Of a stretch of DNA of 64,000 nucleotides, positions 22,568 to 35,732 are shown piece by piece. Below the pieces are notes generated by a model that was not told the DNA's origin, searched no databases, and saw only the letters and a program-made list of their open reading frames with translations. Source of the stretch: Stropharia rugosoannulata (lineage: Eukaryota > Basidiomycota > Agaricomycetes > Agaricales > Strophariaceae). The stretch lies in NCBI GenBank assembly GCA_028532985.1, contig JANCIK010000001.1, forward strand, positions 3,906,001 through 3,970,000, written 5' to 3'. The position numbers were made by a program, and so were the translations under genes. The first letter of the stretch is position 1. Each line of letters starts with the position of its first letter.

Positions 22568-22590
22568 ATGCATTATGACATATTCGACTG
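22568..22590 (-). repeat. Right terminal inverted repeat of the pogo-like element
   Basis: Exact inverted copy of the left repeat, followed by TA at 22591-22592. Confidence 0.85.
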
Positions 22591-22592
22591 TA

Positions 22593-24140
22593 TATGCCAA
22601 ATGGCATACCTACCGCGCCGATCTTCCTGTACCTATTATGTATGTATTATTGCAAAGCAAGTGAATGGAATGGTGCCCCCAACAAACAGTTTATCACATG
22701 CAGATCACCCCGTCAGCAGCCAGTAATGATGCCCGTACGAAGATCTTCTCACCTCCGAGGACTGCCTCGCGGTGAGGTGCGCCGCGTCTATATATAACCC
22801 ACAGGCTATTCTCGCTCTGAGCCGCCCTTGCGTTGCGCTGGCATCTGGTACATATCACATCAAGAAGCCCTTTAGCCTTGTTCTTTAAAGAGGTAGGCTT
22901 CGCGCGCCCGTCGCCGATATCCTGCCTCCGGTCATGCGTGAACACTTCAGCCACAAATTACAAGTCACAAAACAGCTTGTACTGTACACATCAAAACACA
23001 ACCCGATGAATGCATCAACCTAATGCAAGGCGCTTAATTATATGAGCCTCTGGGCAATTGCCCATTCGGTCAATATGAATCCCACGCGCTCTACCGCAAG
23101 CTCCACTGCCACACCAAATTGAAAGATAACGTTATGGATGCTCCGCCCGCACCCACCTGCGCAGTACACCGCCAGATAGCCAGACAAACAAGCGGTCAAA
23201 TATGGTAACAGCCAACTGTAATTGTATTCTATGCTAAACTCGTACTAGTCCAGTCAGGCGAACACCCGGAGCCTCACGCGAGACCTCGCGCCAGCCATTC
23301 GGGACTCACCAACACAAACAACGAAACAATGCGCGAAACGAAGTAAGAGACATCAACAAAACTACGGACGGTGAAGAGGGAGAAGGGGGAATAATACAGA
23401 CTAAGATATATACATAGTGATAGGTGATTGGGATAGATAGGTAAGCTGTATGATGAAAAGAAGTAGAAAACCTTGTAGAGAGGTTCCAGAATTCTGTATG
23501 GTAGATAAGGGATACGGTAGCCTAAGCTGGTGCAGTCGATGCAATGTGCAAATAAAATAAAGTTTGGAGTGTAGGATGGTTACTAGGAATGGATGAGAAG
23601 TGAGAGATAGATAGATAGAGACAGAGAGTCAGAAAAGAGGTGTAGATAGACACCGGGAGGGGGTACTACAGCGATAGAATGGAATAGCTACAAAATACAG
23701 TGATGGGGCAAATGCAGTGCTCCGACTGCTGCCTGCAGGCCAGCGCATGCAGGCCAGCAGGCGGAGCAGAGCAGGTCTAGGGCAAGTATAGTTATACAAG
23801 GGGAATGGAAGTCGAGCAGTGATGTACGTGAAGCAGTGCAGGAAAAAAACGAACGAGACAAAGAGTAAAAGCGGGTATGGACATCCGCCAAATTATATAA
23901 AAAAGAGCAGATAAGAAAGAGTCTCCTTATGAAATTTTTTGGCGAAAAATACGAATGATGTATGTTCACGAAAGGAAGGACCAGGTCGACTGAAAACGAC
24001 TGGCGTAAGTTACAGTCTTGTTGTGGTGGTGAGAATGTGAATGTGAGGGCGGGTGAGCTCATCAGGATGATGGCGATCGGAGCACCGCAACAACCTGATG
24101 AAACAGCCTGATTGCGCGAATAGGGACTACGCGGCGCAAA
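22593..24140. other. Intergenic region downstream of the HMG-box gene
   Basis: No supported gene or RNA. A short GATA-type microsatellite lies near 23603. It probably holds the 3' untranslated region of the HMG-box gene. Confidence 0.4.
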
Positions 24141-27100
24141 TCAAGACGCACAATCAGCATTGGCCCTCCTCAGCTCCTCCTGAAAGTTCATTCCAGCGCC
24201 CATCCCAAGCTGCTGTTGCTGCTGATATGGGGAAAGATGGTGGTGAACCCCGAGGGCTCCCGCAGCGCGGAATTCCATGCGCTCCCAGTCCTCCCGCTCC
24301 GGTGCGAGAAGGAGACCACTGGCCCCGCTCCCAACTCCAGAAGAAGTGCGGCCTGGTTCAGCGTGTATCGGCGCGGTCCACTCGGGCATCAGATGCTTCG
24401 CGGCCGCAGTGCCCCAGACAGGGACAGACGGTGGAGCATTCATCTGCATCTGCTGCATCTGATGTGGTGAGTACCACTGGTGAGGGGACTGGGACGCCGG
24501 CGGGGACAGCGAGGGCGTAGGGCTAGGCCAGCCTTGGTGCTGATGTTGGGGATGGTGGCGTTGTGGGTCCGGGTGCTGCAGCGTCTGATGCTGGTGTTGT
24601 TGATGCTGGTGTTGTATTTGCTGGGGCTGGGGCTGAGCGGGATGCAAATGCTCTTGCACGAGCTTGCTCTCCGCGCTCCACCCCTCGCCCGCCCATCCCA
24701 TGAGCTCAGAGAACGAGGAAGATGCGTAAGGGGAGGAGACAGGGCTAGATACAGCTACACCCTGATAATAGTAACCCCTACTTTCAAGGGGTAAAGGAGG
24801 GAGCGATAGTGTGGCAGGAGACGCGAGAGCGACTTGCGTGTGATTTTGACTGGGGATACTCTGCGCACCGCCAGCGCTACTGTGATCCATATTCATTGCA
24901 ACTTGGGGTGAATCATCGTGGCTTGCAGAATGAGCATTATCAGCGATGACAGGTGCAGCAGTACCGCACTCGTCCTTGTACTGGTCCTGCAGTACTAGTC
25001 CGAGCCCCTGCCTACTATGGGCAGCAGACAGGTTCGTCCATTTCGGATCGTTTGTGGGATCTTGTCCTTGCTGCTGTTGCTGTTGCTGCGCATCATATGT
25101 CCGATAATGCTATCAATTCACGCGTCAGTGTCCAGCATCACAAAAGCAAGGGAAAAAGTTGACAATGACGCACCTCCATGTAGTTGCGCTCAAACGCATC
25201 TCCGCTGGGAACATCATACCCCATCCTGCCGACATCCGGCCACTGCTCATGCTCGCCCTTCTCCACGCCTGTCCACGAAATTCCTTTCCCCGCGGGATCG
25301 GCACCTGGACCGGCATTGGAGCCAGCCCACCACATATTCGGCGCCTGCGAGTCTTCATGTCGCCGGCGCGCCTCGGAGTCATGCCAGGAGAACTGATGTT
25401 GTTGCTGATGTTGCTGGTTCTGTTGTTGCGATTGTTGGGGCTCTTGCCGAGCCATTGACATCTGACCATGTCCATGGGCCTGGGCCTGTGCAATACCAAA
25501 CGGCATCTGCGGGACATGCGGACTGCTACGCGCCCTGGCATGAGCCGATGTTGGCGCGTGAGCTTGCGCGTGGCCGTACGAATGGGCATGTGCATGCCTA
25601 TATTCAATTACCTGAGCGAAGGGCGAAGCAGGAGAAAGCTCTTCAGATATTGCAGTCAGAGGCGTAGCCGAGCCTGGTGGAGACGGACCTACAGACTGCG
25701 GGGAGGTTGCAGTCGCTGTGAGGTGTCCATGCCCAAGTGGGGGCGGAAGCGGTGGTGGAATGAGCGGTGCGAGTAACGGTGTCCGCAGCGGAAGTGGAGT
25801 GGAGGAAGACGCCGCCACCGCTGCCCCTGCGGCACTGGAAGCCGACCGCTTGAACATGTGCGTAAGCGGCAGGTCTGCCATAGATGCGTCGTGCGATATC
25901 GACACAGGAGATGAAAGCGGGTGAGCGGACGACGAAGGGGATTGACTGATTGTAATACTGGTGTCGGTGCGGACTTCGCCAGACGGGTCGAAGAAAAACT
26001 GGTTTTGGTTGTTTATCAGGGTCTGGTAAGATGCACCAGGAGAAGTTTTGTTTCCCAAATCATTAATGAGATTTGACGCCTCGACCATAAACGCCGCCTC
26101 TCCCTTCACGCTTCTTCCCTTCCCCGCCGCCAGACGGGCTCTTCCCTTGGCTGTCTTCATCGCCTTCTCTTTGACATCTTCGATCGCGGAAGATGGCGCC
26201 ACAGAAGGGAGGCGTATGCGATGGTCGTCCTCCCATTGCTCCACAGCAACCTCCAGCTCTTTGCCGCGTATGCCTTCCGCCACAAAGCCGGCGATCTTCG
26301 CACAGCGCGTCTCGTCAAGCGAAGCTGGTACACGCCCGCGGGCCTTGCCCTTGTCTGCTTCACGGGCAGCTGTGCGAGCACGGGCCTTGCTTTTTCCTTT
26401 TCCTTTGGTAGGTGCTTCGTCGTCGTCGTTGTCGACGTCGTCAGGATCGGCTTCTACATCTGCGTCAGTGGTAGGGGTGGTTTCTTTGATGGATCGAGCG
26501 CTGCGCTTGCGTGCTGGGGCCCTGGAGCTGGGGCCTGCTTCGGATTGTGCTTGGGCCTGTGCCTCCTGCACGCGCTGCTTGGCGAGGGCGTTGGCACCCG
26601 GGCGGAAGCGCCAGTCGGGGTAGTGTGCGCGATGTTCGGCCTGGGCAACTACTGCACGAGCCTCCCACTTTGCACGTTCCTCTCGGGAAAGTTGCTTCCA
26701 GCAGAGACCTGGAGGAGATATATTAGCTCGTGTTCCTGGGAATGAAGTCCAGGCATGTCAGAGACGACTGGAAATGAGTATATGCGCCTAATAAGGCCAT
26801 ATATGCGCATTATATGCACCCTGAGCAGCGCATATAGTGACCTTTTGAGAGAGCTATGCGCGGACCTGCGTATATGCGCGTGATTGCGGCGACAAGCGTG
26901 CAGTGTGCGCCGAAACAAGCGAGTCTGGCTGCAGTTCTGGCGCGATATGTGCACGGTGCAGACCCTGGCGTATGCGCGCAGATGACGTGAAGGCTGATAA
27001 TCAGCGCTGGGGCACGCTGCAGGCACGTGGGAGACAAAGGGAGTGCCAAAAGCGAGCAGACTGACCGATGATCTTGGAGAGACGGGAGTGGTTGCCCTCG

Positions 27101-27249
27101 ACCTTGCCGGGGACGTTCTGCTCCTTGATGAACGCGCAGCGGAAGAGGATGAACGCGTTGGGGGGGCGGGGGATGTAGGAGGGGTCGCGACGCTTGCCAT
27201 GTGCGCGGGCGGGGGGCGGGGGCGGGTGGTGGTGCTGGGGGCTGTGCAT
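24141..27249 (-). CDS. HMG-box transcription factor
   Basis: Three exons (27249-27066, 26708-25174, 25109-24141) give 895 residues. The HMG box spans about 25-95: YIPRPPNAFILFRCAFIKEQ, then HSRLSKIIG across the first intron and LCWKQLSREERAKWE, the MATA/ROX1 sequence-specific type. A basic Lys/Arg-rich stretch follows (KGKGKSKARARTAAR), likely nuclear import. The rest is low complexity: His/Pro-rich near the start, Ser/Pro/Ala in the middle, His-Ala runs and Gln runs towards the end, as in activation domains. Mushroom HMG-box regulators act in mating and fruiting-body development; the exact orthologue is not assigned. Intron 1 (357 nt) is far longer than the others here. The start is the first in-frame ATG. 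Confidence 0.88.
26709..27065 (-). repeat. Unusually long HMG intron with repeated TATGCGC words
   Basis: The 357-nt intron carries TATGCGC on the plus strand at 26781, 26802, 26855, 26873 and 26971 and its complement at 26828. Neighbouring genes have introns of 45-90 nt without this word. Confidence 0.55.
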
Positions 27250-30200
27250 GGTGGGGGCTGGGTGTACGCTGGCATGAGCGTTGCGGGCGGAAGAGAGAAG
27301 GCGACTGACCGTGGATGCTTATAAGACTGGCCGTGTTCCCACCGCCGGCTTCGAGTTCGGGCGAAGCGCAACATATCCGACGTCGACAGGGAAAAAGACA
27401 ATAAGGACCCCTGCCCCCTTTTCCCCACGCTCGTCCCCGCATACACCCGCTCTCCCGGGCCACTGTTGCCCCATTTGGACATTCCCAGATCCAATCGCCC
27501 GCCCGCCTGGCGCCTGCTCGACGCCCACAAAATGAACGCGCCGTCTGCCGCCCCCCAAAATAGGCCACAGCCCAGGGCCGTCCAGCGCGACCCCAAGGAC
27601 CACCTGAAACGTCCGTGCGCTCCCGCCATAGTATATGGCTGTCATCATACCTCTGCGTCTGCTCGTCCATGCCCGAATTGAGTCACCAGCATGTCACCCA
27701 CCGAAAAGGGTTATTTCAATTCCGCGACTCTGCGGTGGGCAGAAAATACCTAGCCTCCTACACAGGCAGATTCCAATGGTCAGTCCAGAAACGCAGTCTC
27801 CGCGTGCTGCAGCAGAAATGCCCAAAAATAACCATCATATCGCGCGTCAGACTTTTTTTTATACAATTTACTTACTATATTCCAGAAAAACGCCCTCTCA
27901 ATGCGTCAACCGGCGCTGGATAACGCCTTTTCACCACACTATAACATGTACGGAATAAAATCGACTGACGCCTCGATTCCACCATTATACTTCTGTCCTC
28001 TAGTCAGATAAGTCGGATAAATATAATCTTAATGGCAAGTATCGCTTCCGAGCATCAATTATGCGGTCCACCAGCAGAACTGTCAATTTCAGTATTAGTA
28101 CTGAATGACACAGAAGCTTTGTCTATACATCAATATCACACTCTAAAATGGCTTAGCAGGTCCATGTGAGGTGTACACAGTCATCCATCCGCAGACGGCG
28201 TACTATATTCACAAAATTTAAACTTGCAACTGGCAGACGCAGAGAAAATAATCGTCATTCAGGCTAGTCCTTTACCTCAAGAGTCATTCGTGCTTCTGAC
28301 CGACATGGCATCCAACCAGCTACTCGCCTCGCCAACATCACAGTATCTTAGTCTTGAGAAGTCCAGTCCGTCGACGTTTCCGGGTGCGCCGGGACCGGCT
28401 CTAAATCATAATACCACTCAGATTGTGCAGGAAGCACAGTGACATGACGCCTTTGCGGTTGCTGGGAGAAAGCAATATTTGCACCGCCAGATGGATAACT
28501 GTCGTATTCTACCCAGGCGTACCCCCGAGACGTACGGTACTCTCTGTCCAACCAGACGAGAAACATGATCTTCGTTGTCCCAAAAGCTGACATTCGCTGG
28601 GATTAAATTACAGTAAATGGAGCAGTCGCATATCTGGTCTCATCACAGAGGTCTATATTTGTTTTCCAAACGAGATCGCGTCCCAACTTGTGATGCACTC
28701 TGCAGCAGAACAGTCATCTCGGCCCAGCACAACATGTACTCACACCGCTTTGTTTAACAGCTCCCATCAGGCCTTTGCATCACAATATACAGTCCACATC
28801 TGTCCGTTCGTACGCCTGTTAGTTCAGCCAAGCCACCAAGATCGTACTACGAACGCAAAATCGACATTCCAGTGTGTTAAGTGACAGTAAGGCTGGTCCG
28901 ACAATTCTACTGCCATCTTTCTTTACCTGATCTGGCCGAACCTTATCAAGCGCCCTACAAGACAGCAGCTACCAGGCCTGCTTAGCCTGAACTTATACAA
29001 CGCCAACCCGACATACTAGCTGCGCCCAACCACTTTTCCTGTTTTGCCCCAAGCCCACGCCGCTCATGCCCATCAGGTGAGCTGTACCCGCTCCAAAAAT
29101 TAAGCCCGCTCACCGAGACAGAGTCAGTCCATCTTTCCTGTGCGATTGGGCAGTTGGGAATAATCAAACCGCAGATTTAATGCAGTGATATACCATTCTC
29201 ACACGCCCCGACAATAATCTGATGCTCTCTCTGGATGTGCCCCCAACCCCCCTCCCCATTCTCCAATGTCTGTATATCGTCCTTAATTGAGGGGCTGCTC
29301 TAAAGCATACGTTAGAGTGTGCACGACGACGCAGCGCTGGCCTGCGACCTGCCTTCCGTGGACAAGTATTACCCCTTGTGCCCACCCGCGTACCTCGAAC
29401 TGCGCGCTCAACACACCGAGCTCGACATTTTTCTACCCACGCACAACGGCTTTTTCCATCTCCTCAACAACGCTATATGTTAACCACCACATCAACCGTC
29501 AGAGCCAGCGACTCGGGGTGGCGCGCTTTTCTCATGTACAATGCGCAACGCAGGCTAGATCTTCCCCGCTACTGTGAAATATTGACAAAAGATTCCGGTA
29601 CGACCATATTGCCATGCACGCATTAATTATGTTTTACACCCTTCTGCTTCTCCTAGCTTCTCGGAGGACAGCCTCCTCTGGTTTGAGAATGCCACAGGAA
29701 GTCGGTATTAGAGAATATAATACAGCCGATCAGCTACATCAGCCTGATGAGGTACGTAGTCGGCCAGTATGATGACAACTGTGCGCCGTGTCCAGCGGCG
29801 TCGACGCCTGCCCGAGTCCGAAGTCATGCCAAGCAGAGGCCGTTTCTCCACCAGATCTGTGGACAGGTAGAGGGGTTACCATTGCTCATGATAGTCGCTG
29901 ATATGGTAGAAATCATTTAGGTTAACCGGCGGCAAGGTTATATGCCACATAAACAGCAGGTACTCCCAGCATGACGCACAGCCCCATAGCTCAAGGGATG
30001 CCAACTGTACTAAGTAAGCACGACTGCAAAGAAAAACAAAGAAAAACTTATGTCTAACAAACATCAACTCTAAACAGTTATTTCGAGATTTTTTTTAGTT
30101 TTACTAAGATACCTCTTGGCTGGGTTGTCCACTCCCATGATGCCCAGCACGGGAAAAAACACTTTGTATACATTTAAAATATTATGTTGCATTACACATA

Positions 30201-33200
30201 ATCTCGTAACCCCACAATTACTTGCGTTTTCTGTCAGCAATCGGGCGCTCGCGTGGGCCAGCCTGCGCTAAGCTTAATCAAGCCACAGAGATGGCATCAA
30301 GCAGGGATGAGCGAATCAAAATATATAAAAGTCTCTTTCTTGAAAAACGACCAATGATTGGACACTATTTAATCGCAGTTACACGCTTTTCCCTCTGTTG
30401 CTATACGGCAGTATGCACAGTGCACAGAACGTATATCTCTACCAAACGCACCCGGCGAAGCAACAGGCGGAGCCCTGTGCGACCTTCATTCTTTAAGGGC
30501 TGGCGAATGAGCGACGGGACACACTAGATCTAAGATGCTATATATAGGCAGCGCTTATCCATATTGAACTACTATAGGCAAAATCTACGTTATACGCTAG
30601 GGTCCAATCGCCTGCGGGAATCTGCAATATAAATGCAGGTTTATGTACTTATAAAGAACACGGCGGTCGCTCCCCTGCAAATATTGTGATGACATGCCGT
30701 AGTGCGCCATTGGCGCAAATGCGTAATGCTCGGTGCGGTGGGCGCGCGTCTTCCATTTTTCACAAGCTGACGATATCGCGTTACGGGAGCCTCCCTCGAG
30801 ATATGAATTTTTTTGCAGTTTTAAGTTGCTCTCGTACACGCCTACGTATGTGCGAGGGGTCCATGTCCCTATAACGCCGCTTCATTCCGTGCGACGCTGT
30901 ATATCTGCCCAGCACCTCTGAGGCGAAGAAGACGACACACCGCCTCCCCCGGGCTCCCTGTTTCATCAATTAAAAGCCAAAATTTAGTTGAATCAGATGG
31001 CAGGGCCATCCGCCAAATGCATTCCATCCCCAACTTAATGATTCCCACCCTTCATATGTGCGTTCACCGAGTCGATGCCTCCAACATCGACTAGTCTCCC
31101 CCCTAGTAATTACCCCAACCTAACAATCCGCAGCGCACCTCAAGCTCCACTGATCAACGCGGGGATCATCGACGTACGTATTCTCCTTTACTCACACTGC
31201 TGAAAGCGTGGGAGCGCCCGCCCCCCGCCCCGCTATATATAGGCAACCTTTGCCCATACAGGTCAAAGCGTGGTTGGGCCTGGGATGATGGCGGGTTTAC
31301 TCTATGCGGATTGGACGAGTGGAGTAACATATGCTTGGAGATATTTCCTCCGACATATGTGAATTGTACATGACAAGGTCGTGTATACGTGCAACTGGAC
31401 TTGGCCATTTGTCACACATACTACACTAGGGCACTGGGTTGTGGTACGAAATGACACAGGTGCCAGGAACTCGGGGTCAGAAGGGCAAAAGCCGAGAAGC
31501 GATACCTTAGGGAGTAGTAGAGAAGGTTGGAACAGCAAAATTTCTGGGAGAGTTGATAAACATCTAAACATTGCACTGGCCTGTAGGTAAAGAAAAATTG
31601 AAATAAATTTATGATTTCTATCTGCACGGTATGCGCGTGTGACTATGTAGCAGAGCGCGAATCGTCATACTACCTCATACATACAAGCTCTATGCCGATT
31701 GGACCGACCTGGGACGCACGTTACTTGCATCTACTGACGTACAACCGCATTATTGGTCGCGCGCGCGAATACCCGGTATGATTGTGCAATTGTCCCGACA
31801 AAACATCTCGAGAGTCCTTAGCCGTCTTCGGGCTTTGGCCGTTGGAGCTTCTCCAACCGCAGTTTCCTCAATCGCGCTAAAATTCCGGAGATTCGCCATG
31901 CGCATAGCAGTGATACCCAGGATACGGGCATATGCCGCTGGGAGTCCCGCCCGACCCAACGTAGATCTATGGTGGCCCAGAGCAAAGAACAGTCTCCCCA
32001 TCACCGAGACGCGTCATCTGTGCTACATGTTTAGATCCTGGTACCAACCTAGTGCACAGAACAACCATCATGCAAAAGTGACGTCTGTACCCTAGTCTCT
32101 TTGAGCCGCAGCGCAGCGGTCCCGTATACGGTATGCCTGCGCGTGTGAGTGCGTAGCGTATGCCAACCGGCGAAGAAGACAGGGAATGTCGTTGCTTCCT
32201 AGCCTATCGCATTATCAGCTATTGCTAGCTGGTGCAACAGTCTCCACAATCACGGTATCCAGACCTCCACGACAGAACGCGCAGCACCCGCGCGTCTTTC
32301 CACCCATACCACCGGATGCGTAGCCGACACTCATTGTACTACAAAACATACCATGGAGAACCCTGGAAAGTCTGGCTGGCCAGCCCCACGGACCAAGGCA
32401 CACGACGGGTGCCACGCGGCGGTACCGCTGCCATGGAAACCGTATGTGTTCTCGACGCGATACATGCCTATGTTTATGTATAAACATACCTCGCGTATCT
32501 TACCTTTCTGCGTATAGAGTCGTGTAAAGCAGTCACTGGGATATGTAAACAAGTTCAGGTGCAAGAAAGTAACAGAAGGCCCACCCTTTCGCCAACTATT
32601 AGATCATCTAGCAATTGCCAACTGTGGCGTCCGTCCAGTGGATACGCCTGAGGCCCAGAGCCCAACCATGACAAGCGCGTATATCCAGACGCAACCTTAT
32701 CCAGTTTCGTTAAAGTGCCTAGACAACTGCAACTTGGTGGCTTTTGTGATGGCTCTATGCAATGGATTTGTAGTGGACAGTGAGAAGAGCAACGAGTAGC
32801 AATCTTAAGGTACCATATTCCGAGAAATCTGCGCCGGGATAACAGACGGTGGGAAGGGGACTTACAAAGGAGTACGCCGACTTGACGCCGACACGCTAAA
32901 GGAGTTAGCTTGGCAAAGGAGAGAACGAGAATCTCGCCTTGAACACATCGCGTCGTACATCCCATGGGAGAAAAATCATTTGCTGTTGCACAGTTCCGAC
33001 ATCAAACAAATGATGTAGATGGATGCCACCAGCTTATCAACATCGAATCTGAAGGTTTCCAACATCCCAGAATGTGGATAGGAAGATCCACATTCGGTTG
33101 GCTCTGTTATGTAACAGAATATAGTCCTGAACGTCGCGATGCAACTTATGGTACTGCCCACAGGGATCTGAGCATCATGTTCGCCTTCCTGGCTCGCGTA

Positions 33201-35732
33201 AAAACGTTCCAGCCTTCGTGGTGCGTTTAACGCCGCCTGATATCGGCCTACCCCGGGAGCAGGATTCCAAGTGGCAGATATGCGATGACAGAACCAGAAA
33301 TGTGACACTTGGGCGGCGGCAGCTTGCGCAACAATCAAATGTAGAGTTATTAAGCATTAGCATCCATGGAGAGAACAAGCTCGCGCCTGGGAATGGTGAC
33401 CATGAGTCAGAAATCGGATACACTGAGAGGCGCGGGATAGAAACACTTTCAAAGTGAGTGGCGCTACATGATGCAGGTGACACTTATCTCTTGAACCTTC
33501 GCCAAAGATGTACACATGACATGCATAGTGTCCTTGCGTTCACGGAGAATTATGATGGCAGACGCGATGGGAAAGACTCCTGTGGAAACGACTATGTTCG
33601 TCCACAAAAGATTAATGAAGCAGCTGCATGTCGATCAAAAATAAGCGTTGACAATAAACGTACTATATGCCCCCAGAATTAGGCGCGGAGCTTGTGGGTA
33701 AATGTGTTTATTCCAGGCGTGAGCGAACATGTGTTATGTGTTGCTTACGGTTATCCTCGGAGTCCGTATAAACGGAGAGCGATCTAGTCAAAAACGAGGC
33801 ACCAGATTGCATTCGAGCACATGAAACGTCGACAAATAAACAGCTTCGATTCGAAGAAACGTGTATGGACCAGAGATTATTGATTAACCTGCCAGGCTAG
33901 CTGCAGAACAAAAGAGAGACCAAAAACGGTGATGCAGGCGTGAAATGAGATTTTTTCGAGGGCTGTGTACCAAGACATATACTGGATAGACGGGTAGACC
34001 GTAGCCGACCCGCGTTCCGACCTGAATCAAGAGAGAATTCGGTAGTCGGGCTCACTGCTTCCGTGGAGGCGAGGTCTGGGGATGACACTGGCAAGAGGTT
34101 GTGGCATTCAATTAGGGCGGGAAAATGAAGGGATGCCGATAGTGGCGTAATTTCTAACACATTCCAGACCCATAGGACAAATAATGATGTGCCGTCAAAC
34201 AGACAGAATACGCATCTAAGAAATACACGGGCATGAGAAATTAACGAAGCATGAGCGTCGCCAGCTTATTGGAAAAATTAAATGAGATCGTACAAGATAG
34301 AGGTTAGACCGTGAAATTCTCGCAGTGTTTATCGCAAGCCTTGAAGACATGGAGACCTCTATTATTGCACTAAACTGTCGCAGAGTGGCCATTCAATCAG
34401 AATCAATCATTTTGTTCGAACAGAAAGACCAGGTCGTACTAGCCATTGGATGCCCGAACTTCACCAAGTCAAAATGTGTTGTATTTTTGGTGCTTGCTGA
34501 GTCAACGAATGATGCATTCTTGATCAACGCGTTGATAAACCAATCTGGTCAGAGACTAGCGGTATCCCACCCTAATCAAAGTACTTACTCGGAGCATCCA
34601 TACATTCGACAAGGGCCATATTAGCTCGTCCCATGTTGCAGAGTGGTGATTGCAGACGGTAATCGAGTCTATTCCGGTGCGAGAGCTTATCCTGAGCCAA
34701 CAAAATGATATACAAGTAGAGGCCAACTTGACAATATTCCGTAGGATGATGCCAGATGCCTTCCTGTGTTCGGTTTGTACTGAGCCTTTTAGAAAATGGC
34801 ACGAGAGTCATGGAAGACCCATCGGAAGACAAGATTTAACCCGCAAAGAAAGCCAGAACATAGAGCAGAGAGGTCGGTACGGAGTCCTCAAGTAGATTCA
34901 TAGGGGATGAAAGTTGAAGGGAGGATGGAGGAAAACAGCAGCTCATTCTCATTGAATCGGAGACTGGAGTTGATGTTGAAACGTTGAAGACGGGTCTTTT
35001 TCACGTGAGCAGCAATTTGTTAACCGACACCAGAGATTCCCTTTGCACCCCAATGAACTCCTACATAGTCCATACCTTTTCTCCATGTTTTCAACGGCGC
35101 TAAGCTTACGGGGAGAAAACACGCCCGGTGAGATTAAATGACAACAGTACTCAAATCTCACATAACAAAGCATTAATCTTCATAGGTTTGCTAGGTCCTC
35201 AACACCACGCCGGTACTATTCGCTTCAATCATGAATACCTACCAAGCGCTGGATGCAACAAAGGGCAATGAAGCTTCTAGTGCAAGTTTTTCATTCTTGC
35301 ATCAGAGACATAGGTGGCCGTCGTAGCTAGACAATGGCTGAATAGCCCCTATCTACACAACAAATCCTTCGGCGTCTATAGACTATAATGGACGAATGAC
35401 GAATGGAGAAACTTTTTTACGCCGTATCCCGGCAGCTCCGAGCAGGCTCTGTGTTTGTTCACCACCATGATTGTCCCCACTCGTATAGCCAGGGTTTGAG
35501 TCTGCTTACGTCTCGAGCCGCGTCAGTCACAAAAGCAGTCCTCTTCTGAAGATTAACCCCTCTCTCTCACTTGCCCAGGAAACCCCACCGTTAAAACGTT
35601 AACGCCTAATTTGTGTTAATCTACCGACGTCAAGCTAATTCTGGATACACCGAACTTCGCTCCCTGCCTATCTTTACTGTCACAACTCGACTCTTTAAAC
35701 GCGCAATCACGACCAATTACCCTCTAGAACAG
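27250..35732. other. 8.5-kb stretch with no supported gene
   Basis: Open frames here are short, lack splice-linked partners and resemble no family I know, on either strand. Two CTATATATAGG TATA-like boxes (near 30538 and 31233) hint at promoters but no coding exon follows that I can support. The part next to 27249 is likely the long upstream region of the HMG-box gene. No tRNA or rRNA was recognised. Confidence 0.4.

Larger units (their letters stand above)
21762..22590. mobile_element. Decayed pogo-like DNA transposon (829 bp)
   Basis: Perfect 23-bp terminal inverted repeats (CAGTCGAATATG... and its complement ...CATATTCGACTG) bound the element, which is flanked on both sides by TA (21760-21761, 22591-22592). 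A TA duplication and ends starting CAG are marks of the Tc1/mariner-pogo superfamily. Just inside both ends lie extra short copies of GCATTAT in both orientations, likely transposase-binding subrepeats. Coding remnants on the minus strand support the same origin. The element is too short for a full transposase, so it is an internally deleted, non-autonomous copy. Confidence 0.85.

Noticed and set aside
25138..27535. Long antisense open frames over the HMG-box gene
   Set aside because: They are shadows of GC-rich low-complexity coding sequence (Ala/Pro/His runs). The minus-strand model has a clear HMG domain.
26649..27670. Two long minus-strand frames (over 280 codons) across the HMG exon 1 region
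   Set aside because: They run through the HMG exon and intron 1 in other frames, with low-complexity Arg/Ser/Pro composition and no domain.
28348..28593. 81-codon frame on the minus strand
   Set aside because: Composition is fairly protein-like, but there is no start context, neighbour exon or known motif.
32555..33483. Overlapping frames on both strands
   Set aside because: No family similarity and no consistent intron borders; likely chance.
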